Source: Psychrobacter cibarius
GTDB taxonomy: Bacteria; Pseudomonadota; Gammaproteobacteria; Pseudomonadales; Moraxellaceae
Direction of reading: 5' to 3'
NCBI RefSeq assembly: GCF_016107535.1
Contig: NZ_JABASQ010000001.1
Coordinates: forward strand, 310,001-374,000
Length of the DNA stretch: 64,000 nt
The notes under the pieces: generated by a model
Seen by the model: the letters and a program-made list of their open reading frames with translations, nothing else
Database searches by the model: none
What the model was told of the DNA's origin: nothing
Translations under genes and position numbers: made by a program
Shown: piece after piece, positions 1 through 8,807 of the stretch
Position numbering within the stretch: the first letter of the stretch is position 1
Layout of the letters: each line of letters begins with the position of its first letter

Positions 1-688
1 GTGTACTATTAATGCCTTTTTCGTGGCGCAGCTTATTGCGTAATTTGGCAAGTAAAGGATCTTGGTAACTGTCACGCAAGTCGCTCACCCTAATCTGACT
101 AGGGTCTATCTTGCCACCTGCGCCGCCTGCACAAACCAGTTTTAATTTATTAAAACGACAATGTAGCGCGATGGCAAGCTTGGCATTCATATCATCTACG
201 CAGTCCAAAATAACCATAGGTCTGCCTTGAGCGATAGCGGCTTTTGCTTCATCGCGACTTGGCAATAAAGTGGCGACATTTTCTACAGTTAAAAAATCAT
301 CGATCAAGTTTAGCGTTACTTTGGGATTAATTTCACGAATACGGTTGGCCATCGCTGCAATTTTACTCTCACCAAAGGTGCTGTCTAGTGCAGGCAACTG
401 CCGATTGACATTGGACGCAACCAAAACGTCCAAATCGATCAACGTAATAGTGCCCACTGCCGTTCTTGCCAAAGCCTCAGCTGCCCAAGAACCAACGCCT
501 CCAACGCCAATAACGTATACATGCGCATCGGCAAAAGTAGTGACAGCTGTCGTACCATAAAGAGTGCGCGTACCTTGAAAACGGCGTTCATATTGCACAT
601 TGTCTTCGCTCAGCTCTTCTGTCTTTGTAACGTCTTCTATGCCAATGGACTCTGTCATTGTTTGCTCAAATGGTTGTATTTCACTCAT
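1..688 (-). CDS. tcdA: tRNA threonylcarbamoyladenosine dehydratase TcdA (3' end cut by window)
   Basis: This is a ThiF/E1-like enzyme that cyclises t6A37 to ct6A in ANN-decoding tRNAs using ATP. The reading frame opens at the ATG at 688 and stays open for 229 codons to the window edge, so the C-terminus is missing. The nucleotide-binding glycine motif GVGGVG lies at residues 61-66, followed by the TcdA-typical SWAAEALART; DLDVLVASNVNRQ and CVDDMNAK follow as in ThiF-fold proteins. About 30 residues precede the usual family start; Met11 is an alternative start. It is followed on the same strand by no gene inside the window. Family assignment is firm; function is by homology. Confidence 0.93.
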   Translation of the reverse strand, partial: MSEIQPFEQTMTESIGIEDVTKTEELSEDNVQYERRFQGTRTLYGTTAVTTFADAHVYVIGVGGVGSWAAEALARTAVGTITLIDLDVLVASNVNRQLPALDSTFGESKIAAMANRIREINPKVTLNLIDDFLTVENVATLLPSRDEAKAAIAQGRPMVILDCVDDMNAKLAIALHCRFNKLKLVCAGGAGGKIDPSQIRVSDLRDSYQDPLLAKLRNKLRHEKGINST

Positions 689-826
689 AACAGATTAAAT
701 GCTCTTTTAAATTATTTTGGTGACGCTTATATTACGTTAATTTCTTTATTCACGGCTATCTCATTCACTATCATATCAATGGCTAGCCATACAATAAACC
801 GTCATTGACTAAAATATGTGGCACTA

Positions 827-1813
827 CTACGACGGATAATCCCATTTTGTTTGCAAAGCACTGCAACTGTTGTGCCACAATTGCTTAGCAAAACTGGCGG
901 GTGGTACATTAAGCAACTCACTCAAGCTTAGCAATACCCATGGCAGATTGGCAGGTACATTTCTATTATGTACGGCTGTACTCCTCCGTGCACTGTCTGA
1001 GTTTTGAGTTGGCACTGATGAATCATGGTCAGATATTTGACACATGATAGGCGTCATATCAGGGCAATCCGTTTCTATCACCAAACATTCAACACCATAG
1101 CTATCAACCGCTGCTTGAATGGCACGGCGCAGTTTCTTAGCATTGGGATTAGTGATTTGACCGGTAACCCCAAGCTTAAATCCCAACTTAACAAATGCTT
1201 TGGCTTCTTGCGTCCCACCACTAAAACTATGCGCGATACCGCCAAGTTTGTGTGCATCGTAGTCATGCGCTTTTAGTATGGCCAACGCTTCTGCATGGGC
1301 TTTACGAATATGCAGCATCACTGGCAGCTGGTGAGTCACCGCCATGTCCAATTGTGCCTTAAAAAATCGTACTTGTTTGGCAAATATGTCAGGCGCTTTC
1401 ATCGCCTCAGTAAAGGTGTCCAAACCAATCTCGCCGATTGCTAATGGGCGTTTATCAGCAATCCTTTTTGCCATGGCGATTAAATGATCGTCAGTATGTT
1501 GTTTAATATAAAAAGGATGCAAACCGACCGCAATATGGCTACTAAAATTTGACACTTTTTGTCTATCGACATTGGCTGTCGTAGGTAATGACAGCGTATT
1601 TAACAGGCGCTCAGTCTCATACATCCGCTCAAAATGCTGATATAGATAACCCACTAATACCAGATGGCGTACTCCCTGATTGTGAGCCTGCTGCGTCAGT
1701 ATTTCTCTATCATCATCAAATATTGGGGCATCAAAATGAGTATGCGTGTCAATGAGAGGATAAATAGTAGATAAGGGCTGTTTAATCATCTTAGGTGAAT
1801 CGATAGGGGTCAT
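827..1813 (-). CDS. TatD family metal-dependent hydrolase
   Basis: This is a predicted TatD-type deoxyribonuclease/amidohydrolase with a TIM-barrel fold. The metal-binding HxH is His24-x-His26 in DTHTHFD. The conserved Glu of AIGEIGLD, the His of MLHIRKAH, the His of AHSFSGG and the Asp of ETDCPD are all present, so the metal site looks complete. At 328 residues it is about 60 longer than E. coli TatD (260). Part of the excess is an insert after ETDCPDM that is rich in Ser, Asp and Asn, and part is near residues 65-90. The start is supported by GGAG seven bases before the ATG. It lies downstream of no obvious operon partner. The exact paralogue (TatD, YcfH or YjjV type) is not decided. Confidence 0.9.
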   Translation of the reverse strand: MTPIDSPKMIKQPLSTIYPLIDTHTHFDAPIFDDDREILTQQAHNQGVRHLVLVGYLYQHFERMYETERLLNTLSLPTTANVDRQKVSNFSSHIAVGLHPFYIKQHTDDHLIAMAKRIADKRPLAIGEIGLDTFTEAMKAPDIFAKQVRFFKAQLDMAVTHQLPVMLHIRKAHAEALAILKAHDYDAHKLGGIAHSFSGGTQEAKAFVKLGFKLGVTGQITNPNAKKLRRAIQAAVDSYGVECLVIETDCPDMTPIMCQISDHDSSVPTQNSDSARRSTAVHNRNVPANLPWVLLSLSELLNVPPASFAKQLWHNSCSALQTKWDYPS

Positions 1814-2001
1814 TGATAGACTCCAAAATTAATAGTTTTCAGTGAGGCATTCCGTGATTTGTCATTCAATAGACATTATTTGTCATTTTGTAGCAAGAAC
1901 TACGTCAATGAACACTTTAGGATGGCAACTTTATTTAAAATGATTTCGACAGTTAAAAACATGCCAATCAACAAAAGAGCTTTTGATAAGTAAGTAGACC
2001 T

Positions 2002-2178
2002 TCAACACGCCCTATTAGTATTATCATGATTGGCTTTTACATTGTACTCATCTGATACATTGTGCTCATCTAACGCTCTGGTATCAGCCTGTCGACTGCT
2101 ACGCCGAGGAATCACCAATAAGGCGGTGGCAGCGACTGCTAATAAAAACCACTTTTTAGCATTTCTATGATGTGTCAT
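2002..2178 (-). CDS. Small single-pass membrane protein, unknown
   Basis: This is a 58-residue protein starting MTHHRNAKKW, with a basic N-terminus, one hydrophobic stretch (about residues 11-25, FLLAVAATALLVIP) and a polar C-terminal tail. The start is the ATG at 2178, preceded by AGGGGTGGAAG. The frame is open back to a TTG at 2247, but that start has no ribosome site and would add 23 polar residues before the membrane segment. I recognise no family. The positive-inside rule suggests the tail is periplasmic, or that this is an uncleaved signal anchor. Confidence 0.5.
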   Translation of the reverse strand: MTHHRNAKKWFLLAVAATALLVIPRRSSRQADTRALDEHNVSDEYNVKANHDNTNRAC

Positions 2179-2371
2179 TGCTTCCACCCCTACCTTTATA
2201 TCATTATCTACTATATTTATCAGCAAGTGTTCATACTTACTACTCAATTACTCATTAGTATACTGCGATATAAAAACTGCTATGTTTATCTGTGTTATGA
2301 ATACGCAAGCTAATGTACGGCGTAGTTTATTTATTACACCGTGTCTCTAAATGCTATAAGAATAGGAGGCG

Positions 2372-2410
2372 AGCGCTTTATTAACCTATCATTAATAAAG
2401 CGCTTTTTTG
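2372..2410 (+). terminator. Hairpin with plus-strand T tract
   Basis: A perfect 13-bp inverted repeat (2372-2384 with 2392-2404, 7-nt loop) is followed on the plus strand by a run of T to 2409. In the minus direction there is no T run after the stem, so it does not look like an intrinsic terminator for gspD, which ends at 2416. No plus-strand gene precedes it. Confidence 0.55.
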
Positions 2411-2415
2411 AGTGC

Positions 2416-4662
2416 TTAACGATTTAAAGGGTAAGTTGTCATACCATTATTAGGACTGTCTACTTTGGTAAAACCTTGAGACTGAGACTTTGGTGTCTGA
2501 TCGCGCTTAGGAACAAGGGGATTGAGCGGCATCAACTCATAATCTGCGCTAACATCGCCATTCCAACCTTCCGTACCGCTCAATGGCAGCTGTTTGATGG
2601 TACCGTTTTTATCAATGACCAACTGCAGGACGCGCATTTGGTTAAATTTGCGCTCGGTGACACTGGCGACTGCCCTACCATCACGTAAAATGGTTGGCTG
2701 TAAAAATATGATTAAGTTGCTTTTTTGCGTCGTGTCATTGTCGGAGCGGAACAGTCGACCAATGACTGGTACATTACCCAAGCCAGGGACTTTTTGTTGG
2801 CGCGTGGTGCTGTTTTCACGCATCAAGCCACCGAGAGCAATGGTCTGCTGATCATCAGCCAGAATCGTTGTGTTAATCAGACTTTTATTGGTCACCAAAC
2901 CAGTAGCATTTCCAGTGCTACCAGGCACGACGGATGAGACTTCTTGTGAGACTTCCAAGCGTACGGTGCCATTGTCGCCAATATGAGGAATGACATTTAG
3001 GTTGATACCAATATCCTGACGATCAATGGTTTGAAAGGGGTTGCTAGAATCGTTGCCACTGGTGGTAAAGGAACCTGTCACAAAAGGCACGTTTTGACCC
3101 ACTAAAATACTGGCTTTTTCGTTATCCAATGTCAAAATTGATGGCATAGACAGCAGATTGGCACTGGTAGAAGAATCAAGCGCTTGCAAGATAGCCCCAT
3201 AAAACTGGGTGTTTCCCTGACTGTCTTTGCTGCTATCACCAATACCAATCAAAGCACCAGCTATCGAGCCTGCTGCTGCACTGATACTGGCGGCACCGCC
3301 ACCCAACGCCGCGGCAGCAAGTGCTGTAGCACTCGCGCCTACGTTATTGAAGTTTACGACTCCGTAGCCGCTATTGGCATTGCCAAGCGCCCATTGCACA
3401 CCAAGCTGGGTCGCATCATCACCTGACACTTCTACAATAGCCGCTTGAATCAATACTTGCGCGCGGCGACTGTCCAACTGATTGACCGCATCTTCAATCT
3501 CAAACATTAGCTCAGGTGCCGCATTGACGATAACGGCATTTTGGGTTTCATCAGCGATAATACTAAAAGGTCGCCCGCCAACACCTGTACCAGTACTACT
3601 CGAATTGGCACCAGAGGTCGCTGAGGTCGTCGCATTGTTAGTCGTGCTACCACTAGACTCATTAGTCAAAGTAGCGCCCGTGCTACTGGAATCGTTCAAT
3701 GATGCCGACTCTAACGAGGACGTTGCTCCAGCGCTATTAATAGATTGATTGGCGAGCAACCCGCGTAGCATATCTGCAATATGACCTGCACTGGCGTATT
3801 TTAATCGAAAGACGCGCAGGCCACTCAAACGCCTTGTAGGCGTGGTGTCCAATTGATTGACCATCTCTTTGACTTTAGCAATCATCTCCGGACTGCCTTT
3901 CACCAACAATCTATCACTAGAGGTATCAGCGATGACTTTAAGCTGGTTATTATCACCTTGTGCTTGCCCGCTACCAGCGCTTGCAACCAAGGCGCTAATC
4001 AATTCCATCATACGCTCAGCATCGACGTGACGTAGTGGTATCACTTGCAAACTGTCATTGACGTTGCTATCTAAATCGCGGATAAGCGACGTCAGCTGAT
4101 TAAGACTATCTGCACGATCGGACAATACCAAGGCATTGACACCAGGCACGGCAGCGGCATGAGCCGATTGAGGCATAAGCGGACGGATGACACCCAGCAC
4201 TTCTGCAGCTTGAGTATTGGTTAAATAAATAACACGAGTAGCTAATGCCTCACCAACACTGTCACCACGTAAATCAACAGCCACGCCAGATTGTTTGGCG
4301 ACATTATCTGGCACCAATTTAATGGTCGTTCCCGAGTCAATCGCTGCAATACCGTTGACTTGCATCACACTCAAGAACAGCTGATAGATTTCGTCACGCG
4401 ACAAGGCTTTGTTAGAAATCACCGTCACATTGCCATTAATACGTGGATCAAGGACAAAGTTTTGGTCAGTGATGGTTGCCACCTCATTAATAAAGGCTTT
4501 GATATCGGCATCTTGTAAGTTGACTTTCCAGCTCTCAGCACTCGCAAGACCCGTACTGGCAGCCCATAATGGTACGGTGAGGCAAAGAGGACGACACAGG
4601 CGCATCAGGCGCTGCAAAACATGGTACAGAGGCGTGACTGAAAAATTATGAAAACTTACCAT
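2416..4662 (-). CDS. gspD: Type II secretion secretin GspD
   Basis: This is the outer-membrane secretin channel through which the type II system exports folded proteins. In 748 residues it has a signal peptide ending near Ala-Ser-Ala42, the N0 domain (about 44-115), N1-N3 (about 138-390) and the secretin domain (about 398-660). The secretin domain includes VPGLGNVPVIGRLF and the NLIIFLQPTIL strand. The N3 loop at about 306-362 is unusually long and almost entirely Ser/Thr/Asn/Gly. A roughly 90-residue tail follows the secretin domain and may hold the pilotin-binding region. It is the last gene of gspN-gspC-gspD, 183 bp after gspC, and the remaining gsp genes are not in this window. Confidence 0.95.
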   Translation of the reverse strand: MVSFHNFSVTPLYHVLQRLMRLCRPLCLTVPLWAASTGLASAESWKVNLQDADIKAFINEVATITDQNFVLDPRINGNVTVISNKALSRDEIYQLFLSVMQVNGIAAIDSGTTIKLVPDNVAKQSGVAVDLRGDSVGEALATRVIYLTNTQAAEVLGVIRPLMPQSAHAAAVPGVNALVLSDRADSLNQLTSLIRDLDSNVNDSLQVIPLRHVDAERMMELISALVASAGSGQAQGDNNQLKVIADTSSDRLLVKGSPEMIAKVKEMVNQLDTTPTRRLSGLRVFRLKYASAGHIADMLRGLLANQSINSAGATSSLESASLNDSSSTGATLTNESSGSTTNNATTSATSGANSSSTGTGVGGRPFSIIADETQNAVIVNAAPELMFEIEDAVNQLDSRRAQVLIQAAIVEVSGDDATQLGVQWALGNANSGYGVVNFNNVGASATALAAAALGGGAASISAAAGSIAGALIGIGDSSKDSQGNTQFYGAILQALDSSTSANLLSMPSILTLDNEKASILVGQNVPFVTGSFTTSGNDSSNPFQTIDRQDIGINLNVIPHIGDNGTVRLEVSQEVSSVVPGSTGNATGLVTNKSLINTTILADDQQTIALGGLMRENSTTRQQKVPGLGNVPVIGRLFRSDNDTTQKSNLIIFLQPTILRDGRAVASVTERKFNQMRVLQLVIDKNGTIKQLPLSGTEGWNGDVSADYELMPLNPLVPKRDQTPKSQSQGFTKVDSPNNGMTTYPLNR

Positions 4663-4788
4663 ATTGATGATTACCTACAGTGATGTCGCTTAGTATGTAC
4701 TGGATTTATTGTGTGCTGTGCTCAATGATTGCTTTGCTCACTTAACGTTCTGCCCACAATGGCATTATTTAAGTGGCACTATCTAAAT

Positions 4789-4818
4789 ACTTATTTACTT
4801 AAAACTTATTTGCTTAAA
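4789..4818. repeat. 15-bp direct repeat, two copies
   Basis: Two adjacent 15-bp units differing at one base lie in the 183-bp gap between gspC and gspD, 27 bp beyond the gspC stop codon. The unit is AT-rich and reads acttattt(a/g)cttaaa. Confidence 0.6.
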
Positions 4819-4845
4819 ATAAGAGTTTTCACCCATTTATTGTGC

Positions 4846-5742
4846 TCAAAACTGCTGACGAATGGTAATGACTTGATCGCCGCGTTGTACCTCTATTTGC
4901 GCCTCACCTGATTGCTGTACCTGTTGCAGCACACTAGCATCTTGGGCAGGATTACTACCCACGCTTTGACCATTAACCGTTAGCACTTTATCGCCTGGCT
5001 CAAGCCCTAGTCGATTACGCAGCTTTGCTGGCATTGCAGGCGTTACTTGATAGCTTTCCCCTGCTGCCATAACCCCCATCCTACTCAAATAACTGGCGGG
5101 GTTTTCTTGCAATTCTGTCACCGCTTCATCGATAGCAGATTGCGGGCTACTGTCACTGCCTGTCGCAGCGGACTCTTCCTCAGTATTTTGTGTAGGCTGA
5201 GGAGCGTTAGGCAACATGCTGTTCTCTGGCAAGCGCTGATTACTCACGGCACCTGCGATCATGTCACTTTGGTCTAATGGCATCGCGGCTGGCATGCTAA
5301 TGACGGTTTGCTTGTCACTGGCATCAGCGATGACAACCGAGTTCCAGTCGACAGCGACAAGGGTATAGCCACTGTCTTTTAGCGCGTCACCGATTCGATA
5401 GTTTTTCACTTCACCATTGACATCCAGTAGTGCCGAGGACATGCTCTCTGGCATTGCTAACAGAACGCCTTTTAGATTGACATTGGGCGGTGGCTGCACT
5501 GCTGCTGCAATAGGATCAGGGTCTGCAAAAATAGCAAATAATCCACTATAGTCCTTGCCAGATGCCGATGTGTTTTGCAAAGCTGCTGGTGGCAACATCG
5601 GTGCCAATGGTGCTGCGAGCAACAACCATAGTAATCGAACCGCTGTCCAACATAACCAAGCAACAGCCAATAACAATACCCAACCTGAGAATCGATTAAG
5701 GGTGTTAAGCACAGGTTTTAAAGTTGTAGAAACATTCATCAT
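4846..5742 (-). CDS. gspC: Type II secretion inner-membrane protein GspC
   Basis: GspC links the inner-membrane platform to the secretin. The 298 residues contain one transmembrane helix (about 18-42), a homology region (about 65-150) including LKGVLLAMPESMSSALLDV and YRIGDALKDSGY, an acidic/Ser-rich linker (about 185-220), and a C-terminal PDZ-like domain with LGLEPGDKVLTVNGQ. The ATG follows the gspN stop codon directly (TAGATG), so translation is probably coupled. The HR region is expected to contact the GspD N0 domain encoded next. Confidence 0.93.
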   Translation of the reverse strand: MMNVSTTLKPVLNTLNRFSGWVLLLAVAWLCWTAVRLLWLLLAAPLAPMLPPAALQNTSASGKDYSGLFAIFADPDPIAAAVQPPPNVNLKGVLLAMPESMSSALLDVNGEVKNYRIGDALKDSGYTLVAVDWNSVVIADASDKQTVISMPAAMPLDQSDMIAGAVSNQRLPENSMLPNAPQPTQNTEEESAATGSDSSPQSAIDEAVTELQENPASYLSRMGVMAAGESYQVTPAMPAKLRNRLGLEPGDKVLTVNGQSVGSNPAQDASVLQQVQQSGEAQIEVQRGDQVITIRQQF

Positions 5743-6570
5743 CTAGCGTGTCCCCAGCCCATTTAATAGCGGCTGACGCACACTGACAACTGGGGTATCT
5801 TGGGGTGCTTGCCCTTTATACTCAGGCATACTTTCTAATAAACGCTGCGTCAAACTGACATCCAACATATTATCGCCATCGATATATAAGTCGCCCAAGC
5901 GCTTATCTTGATTGTTTAATAAATTGATATGGAGCAGGTTTTTATTGTTTTTTTGCTCGGCACTTAACTCAGCACGCATCGCAGGCATGGTCAGATAAAA
6001 AACCTTGCCACCGCTAGGATAGCCTATCTCACCGCCGACCCATGTCAGCTGACCATCGGCTTGAGTAAAACCAGATGGATCTTTTGTTGAAGCGTTTTCT
6101 GCGGCAGCACTTGAGCCAGACTGACGGCTGAGCGAAACGTTATTGACCTGAATCGGTGTATTGGGCAATTGCCAATCAACCAAACTTGCCAACGTCTCAG
6201 GTGCTATCTTGCCGCTCATATTATCCACTTGCCATGAGTTGGTGCCTATTTTTACTTGTCCATTGAGGCGGGTTTGTGCTGAATTGATATCGACCTCTGC
6301 ACTTATCTTACCCAATAACAAATGCCATGGCTGCCACGACCATTCTGCCGTACCTGTGAGCGGTGTCGCTGCTAAAGGCATCTGCCAGATAACGGAGCCT
6401 TGCCATAAATTACCCGACACATGCTGTACATAAGGCGTTTTGGGAGCATACTTTTCAAGCAGCCACGCCGCTGGCATTTGCAATACAGCAAATAATGCAA
6501 ATAATACAAACCCAACCAGCCACCACAGCTTACGAGGGCGCTTATGAGACGACGCAGATACTTGGGGCAC
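5743..6570 (-). CDS. gspN: Type II secretion system protein GspN
   Basis: This is a bitopic inner-membrane accessory component of type II secretion found in some systems. A transmembrane helix (LWWLVGFVLFALFAVLQMPAA region) is followed by a periplasmic domain with the family pattern VSGNLWQG and WSWQPWHLLLGK. I place the start at a GTG at 6570 (275 residues), with AAGAG ten bases upstream. An ATG at 6663 in the same frame falls inside a strong terminator hairpin (6638-6692) and would add 31 unlikely residues. The gene is first in gspN-gspC-gspD. The start codon is uncertain; the family is fairly sure. Confidence 0.85.
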   Translation of the reverse strand: MPQVSASSHKRPRKLWWLVGFVLFALFAVLQMPAAWLLEKYAPKTPYVQHVSGNLWQGSVIWQMPLAATPLTGTAEWSWQPWHLLLGKISAEVDINSAQTRLNGQVKIGTNSWQVDNMSGKIAPETLASLVDWQLPNTPIQVNNVSLSRQSGSSAAAENASTKDPSGFTQADGQLTWVGGEIGYPSGGKVFYLTMPAMRAELSAEQKNNKNLLHINLLNNQDKRLGDLYIDGDNMLDVSLTQRLLESMPEYKGQAPQDTPVVSVRQPLLNGLGTR

Positions 6571-6637
6571 GGTTGCATAACTCTTATATAAGACAAAAAC
6601 GTCATTATCATAACAAACAATGGCATACAGATGACAG

Positions 6638-6692
6638 AAAAAAAGCCAGTATCTTTTTACCAAAATAATGGCAATAAAGATACTGGCTTTTA
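6638..6692 (-). terminator. Bidirectional terminator between hns and gspN
   Basis: A 12-bp perfect stem (6645-6656 with 6676-6687) is flanked by seven A on the left and TTTTA on the right. It reads as an intrinsic terminator in both directions and can end the H-NS transcript from the minus strand. It separates that unit from gspNCD. Confidence 0.85.
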
Positions 6693-6915
6693 TCAGCTTC
6701 TAAGACGAAGGGACTATCACGATCAAACGCTATGATTGCACACAAATCATGAGAAACAAGCCCGATGATCAGAGTAGATGTAACATAGCGCTTTTTTAAA
6801 ACAGGACTTATTTAAACAAGCTCTTATTTAGACGAGCGCTTATTTTAAATAGCCTTTGGTAAAAATTGCACCTTGCTAAATCTAAACCGACATCATCTTG
6901 TTAGCCACCACACTA

Positions 6916-7239
6916 TTAGATAGCAAAATCTTCGATACTACGACCTGCTGCTAGCGCTTCAACCAACCACGTTGGCTTACGACCACGGCCAGTCCATGTT
7001 TCTTCGTTATTGTCAGTATTGCGATACTTGATGCTACGTTTTTTCTCTAGCGTTTCACCAGCTTTTAGAATCTCTTCGATAGAGGCATTACTGTCTTCTG
7101 CAATTTTCTCAAACTGCATATAAGCGTCATACAAACGCTGATGTTGTTTTTTGGCAATAAGCTGCTGGGCATTTTCAGTGATGGCACGTAGCTCATCAAC
7201 GTTCAGGTTTTCTAAATCAATGGCGGTATTTTTGCTCAT
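6916..7239 (-). CDS. H-NS family nucleoid-associated protein
   Basis: This is a 107-residue histone-like DNA-binding protein that silences AT-rich DNA. The N-terminal 60 residues are helical and charged, suited to coiled-coil oligomerisation. The C-terminal domain contains TWTGRGRKPTWL, matching the H-NS core TWTGxGRxP whose GRK/QGR loop enters the AT minor groove, and ends SIEDFAI like E. coli H-NS (SLDDFLI). It stands alone with a very AT-rich 435-bp upstream spacer, a setting that would fit self-regulation (inference). Confidence 0.93.
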   Translation of the reverse strand: MSKNTAIDLENLNVDELRAITENAQQLIAKKQHQRLYDAYMQFEKIAEDSNASIEEILKAGETLEKKRSIKYRNTDNNEETWTGRGRKPTWLVEALAAGRSIEDFAI

Positions 7240-7674
7240 AATAAATCCAACTGTAAGATAAAAAATATAACCTTAATAGATATTATTCACTATTAAGAAC
7301 TAAGAATGACTTATTCATCATTAAATACAACGATGAATGTCAAAAATCGATATTTTTTCAACCAAATAAAATATTGTTAGACACAATACTACCTAAGGGC
7401 ATAGATAATATAAACAAAAAACCTTGCTATCACAACAGTAGATTATTATATCTTCTATAACAAAAGTCAGTGAATAGTAAAATCGGGTAAATGAAAAACT
7501 ACTATTTATTTAATAGTTATTCGTAAACAGTTATTAATTTTAAGATAAAACCAGTCTTTATAAACAATGTCCTAAAAACGGTTAAACGAATAACTCAGCA
7601 AACATAAATCCATAAAAAATAGCAACCGATTGTTTCCATATATATACCTACCAATTAGTTAAAAGCGCCATTCA
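7240..7674. other. AT-rich spacer upstream of the H-NS gene
   Basis: These 435 bp hold no supportable gene. The sequence is strikingly rich in A and T with several A/T tracts, and must contain the H-NS gene promoter (transcribed leftward). No clear terminator for the BLUF gene ending at 7675 is visible. Confidence 0.7.
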
Positions 7675-8112
7675 TTAATCATGCTGATCGCTAAGCTCAT
7701 TCATCAAATTATAGACTGCTTCGGCGCTCAATAAATAGGGATTAAAATCAATCGTTGTCGAATATTTTAAATAAATCGCCGCATTTTTTTCAGTCGGGGA
7801 AGCATAATTCATAGACCATTTAGACCATGCTCGATGCTTTAACTCACGTGTTTCAATAACCTGTAAGTCATGATGACGCGGATCAGCAATTAAACTATAT
7901 AACAGACGATTGATCTGTGCTCTTGGCCCTTCAATGATTTGCAAAAAATAATCTTTATTAAACGTCAGCATACCAGTGATGCCATTGGCGGCATTATTTA
8001 CTTGTGCTTGCTGCAAGATTTCGTTGAAGTCGTTGGCCGATACATCTGGGTTGGCACGGCTAGCGTATGTCATGCTCATCAAAATGTGTGCATCTTCCAT
8101 TGCTGATGTCAT
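7675..8112 (-). CDS. Short BLUF-domain blue-light photoreceptor (copy 1)
   Basis: This 145-residue protein is a BLUF domain plus a short helical tail with no fused output domain, like PixD or Acinetobacter BlsA. The FAD photocycle residues are in place: Tyr16 (MTYASR), Asn43 of NGITG, Gln58 of FLQIIEG, and Trp99-x-Met101 in KWSMNY. Such proteins sense blue light and act by binding a partner. It lies 62 bp downstream of a second BLUF gene on the same strand, and the two share RHH(D/G)LQ(V/I)IE, WSKWSM and FNPYL, suggesting duplication. Its partner and output are unknown. Confidence 0.93.
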   Translation of the reverse strand: MTSAMEDAHILMSMTYASRANPDVSANDFNEILQQAQVNNAANGITGMLTFNKDYFLQIIEGPRAQINRLLYSLIADPRHHDLQVIETRELKHRAWSKWSMNYASPTEKNAAIYLKYSTTIDFNPYLLSAEAVYNLMNELSDQHD

Positions 8113-8174
8113 ATCTTATCTCTTGTAAAATGTCATGGGTGTGATGGTTCTTAGCGTTTATAAACGTCAGTCAA

Positions 8175-8693
8175 TTAGCCAATAGAAAACCATGGTTTCT
8201 TCTTTTTGGCGGCGCTCACTGCTTCTTGCTCTTGAAGATCTGATAACGTCTCAATTAACATCATGATTTGATTGGTGTTCATCAAATAAGGATTAAACTG
8301 AGTACCTGTTGAAAATTTAAGCGCAAGTCCTTTGTTTTCATCGCTCGGAATCAAATACTTCATTGACCATTTACTCCAATGGCGCAGCTCTACTTCACGG
8401 CATTCGATGATTTGTAAGCCATGATGCCGATTATCTTTAACCAGTTTTCTGAGCAATTCATTGATGATGGGTCTCGCCCCTTCAATACTTTGCAAAAAAT
8501 AATTGTGATTGAACACCAAAGCACCCGTAATACCATTGCGCTCATTGTTTTGCTGAGCTTGTGTCAGGATGCGCGTTACTTCACCTTTAGGATTGTCGGT
8601 GTTATAACGGCTAATATAAGTTAAACGTAGAATAATATGCTCGCCGTGATGCAGTTTTAGACGATTTAATTCTGAAAGCTCAGCTGATTCCAC
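8175..8693 (-). CDS. Short BLUF-domain blue-light photoreceptor (copy 2)
   Basis: This is a BLUF protein of 172 residues when started at the GTG at 8693, which has GGAG six bases upstream. A TTG at 8705 in frame lacks a ribosome site. Key residues in this numbering are Tyr26 (LTYISR), Asn53 (NGITG), Gln68 (FLQSIEG) and Trp109-x-Met111 (KWSMKY). It has about 20 extra N-terminal residues and a basic C-terminal end (AAKKKKPWFSIG) that copy 1 lacks, so the two may have different partners. It is transcribed with copy 1 and possibly with the 208-residue protein upstream (114-bp gap). Confidence 0.92.
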   Translation of the reverse strand: MESAELSELNRLKLHHGEHIILRLTYISRYNTDNPKGEVTRILTQAQQNNERNGITGALVFNHNYFLQSIEGARPIINELLRKLVKDNRHHGLQIIECREVELRHWSKWSMKYLIPSDENKGLALKFSTGTQFNPYLMNTNQIMMLIETLSDLQEQEAVSAAKKKKPWFSIG

Positions 8694-8807
8694 AAAACAC
8701 TCCAATTAGTTTGCTAAATTTTTCACCTATCACTACCCAGCTACTGTCTTTTATAACCAAGTATTTGTGGTATAAGTCATTTTTTTATAACATAAGTCGC
8801 GTATATA

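Noticed and set aside
270..560. Plus-strand open frame of 96 codons
   Set aside because: It lies entirely antisense to tcdA, whose protein is clearly recognisable.
2297..2350. Tiny plus-strand frame (17 codons) before the orphan hairpin
   Set aside because: There is no ribosome site and no homology I can recognise; it is too short to support.
3482..3748. Plus-strand frame of 88 codons opposite the gspD Ser/Thr/Asn-rich loop
   Set aside because: It is antisense to low-complexity coding sequence of gspD; the long frame is a by-product of that composition.
4729..4911. Plus-strand frame between gspD and gspC
   Set aside because: It is within an AT-rich spacer with direct repeats and overlaps the gspC 3' end; there is no ribosome site.
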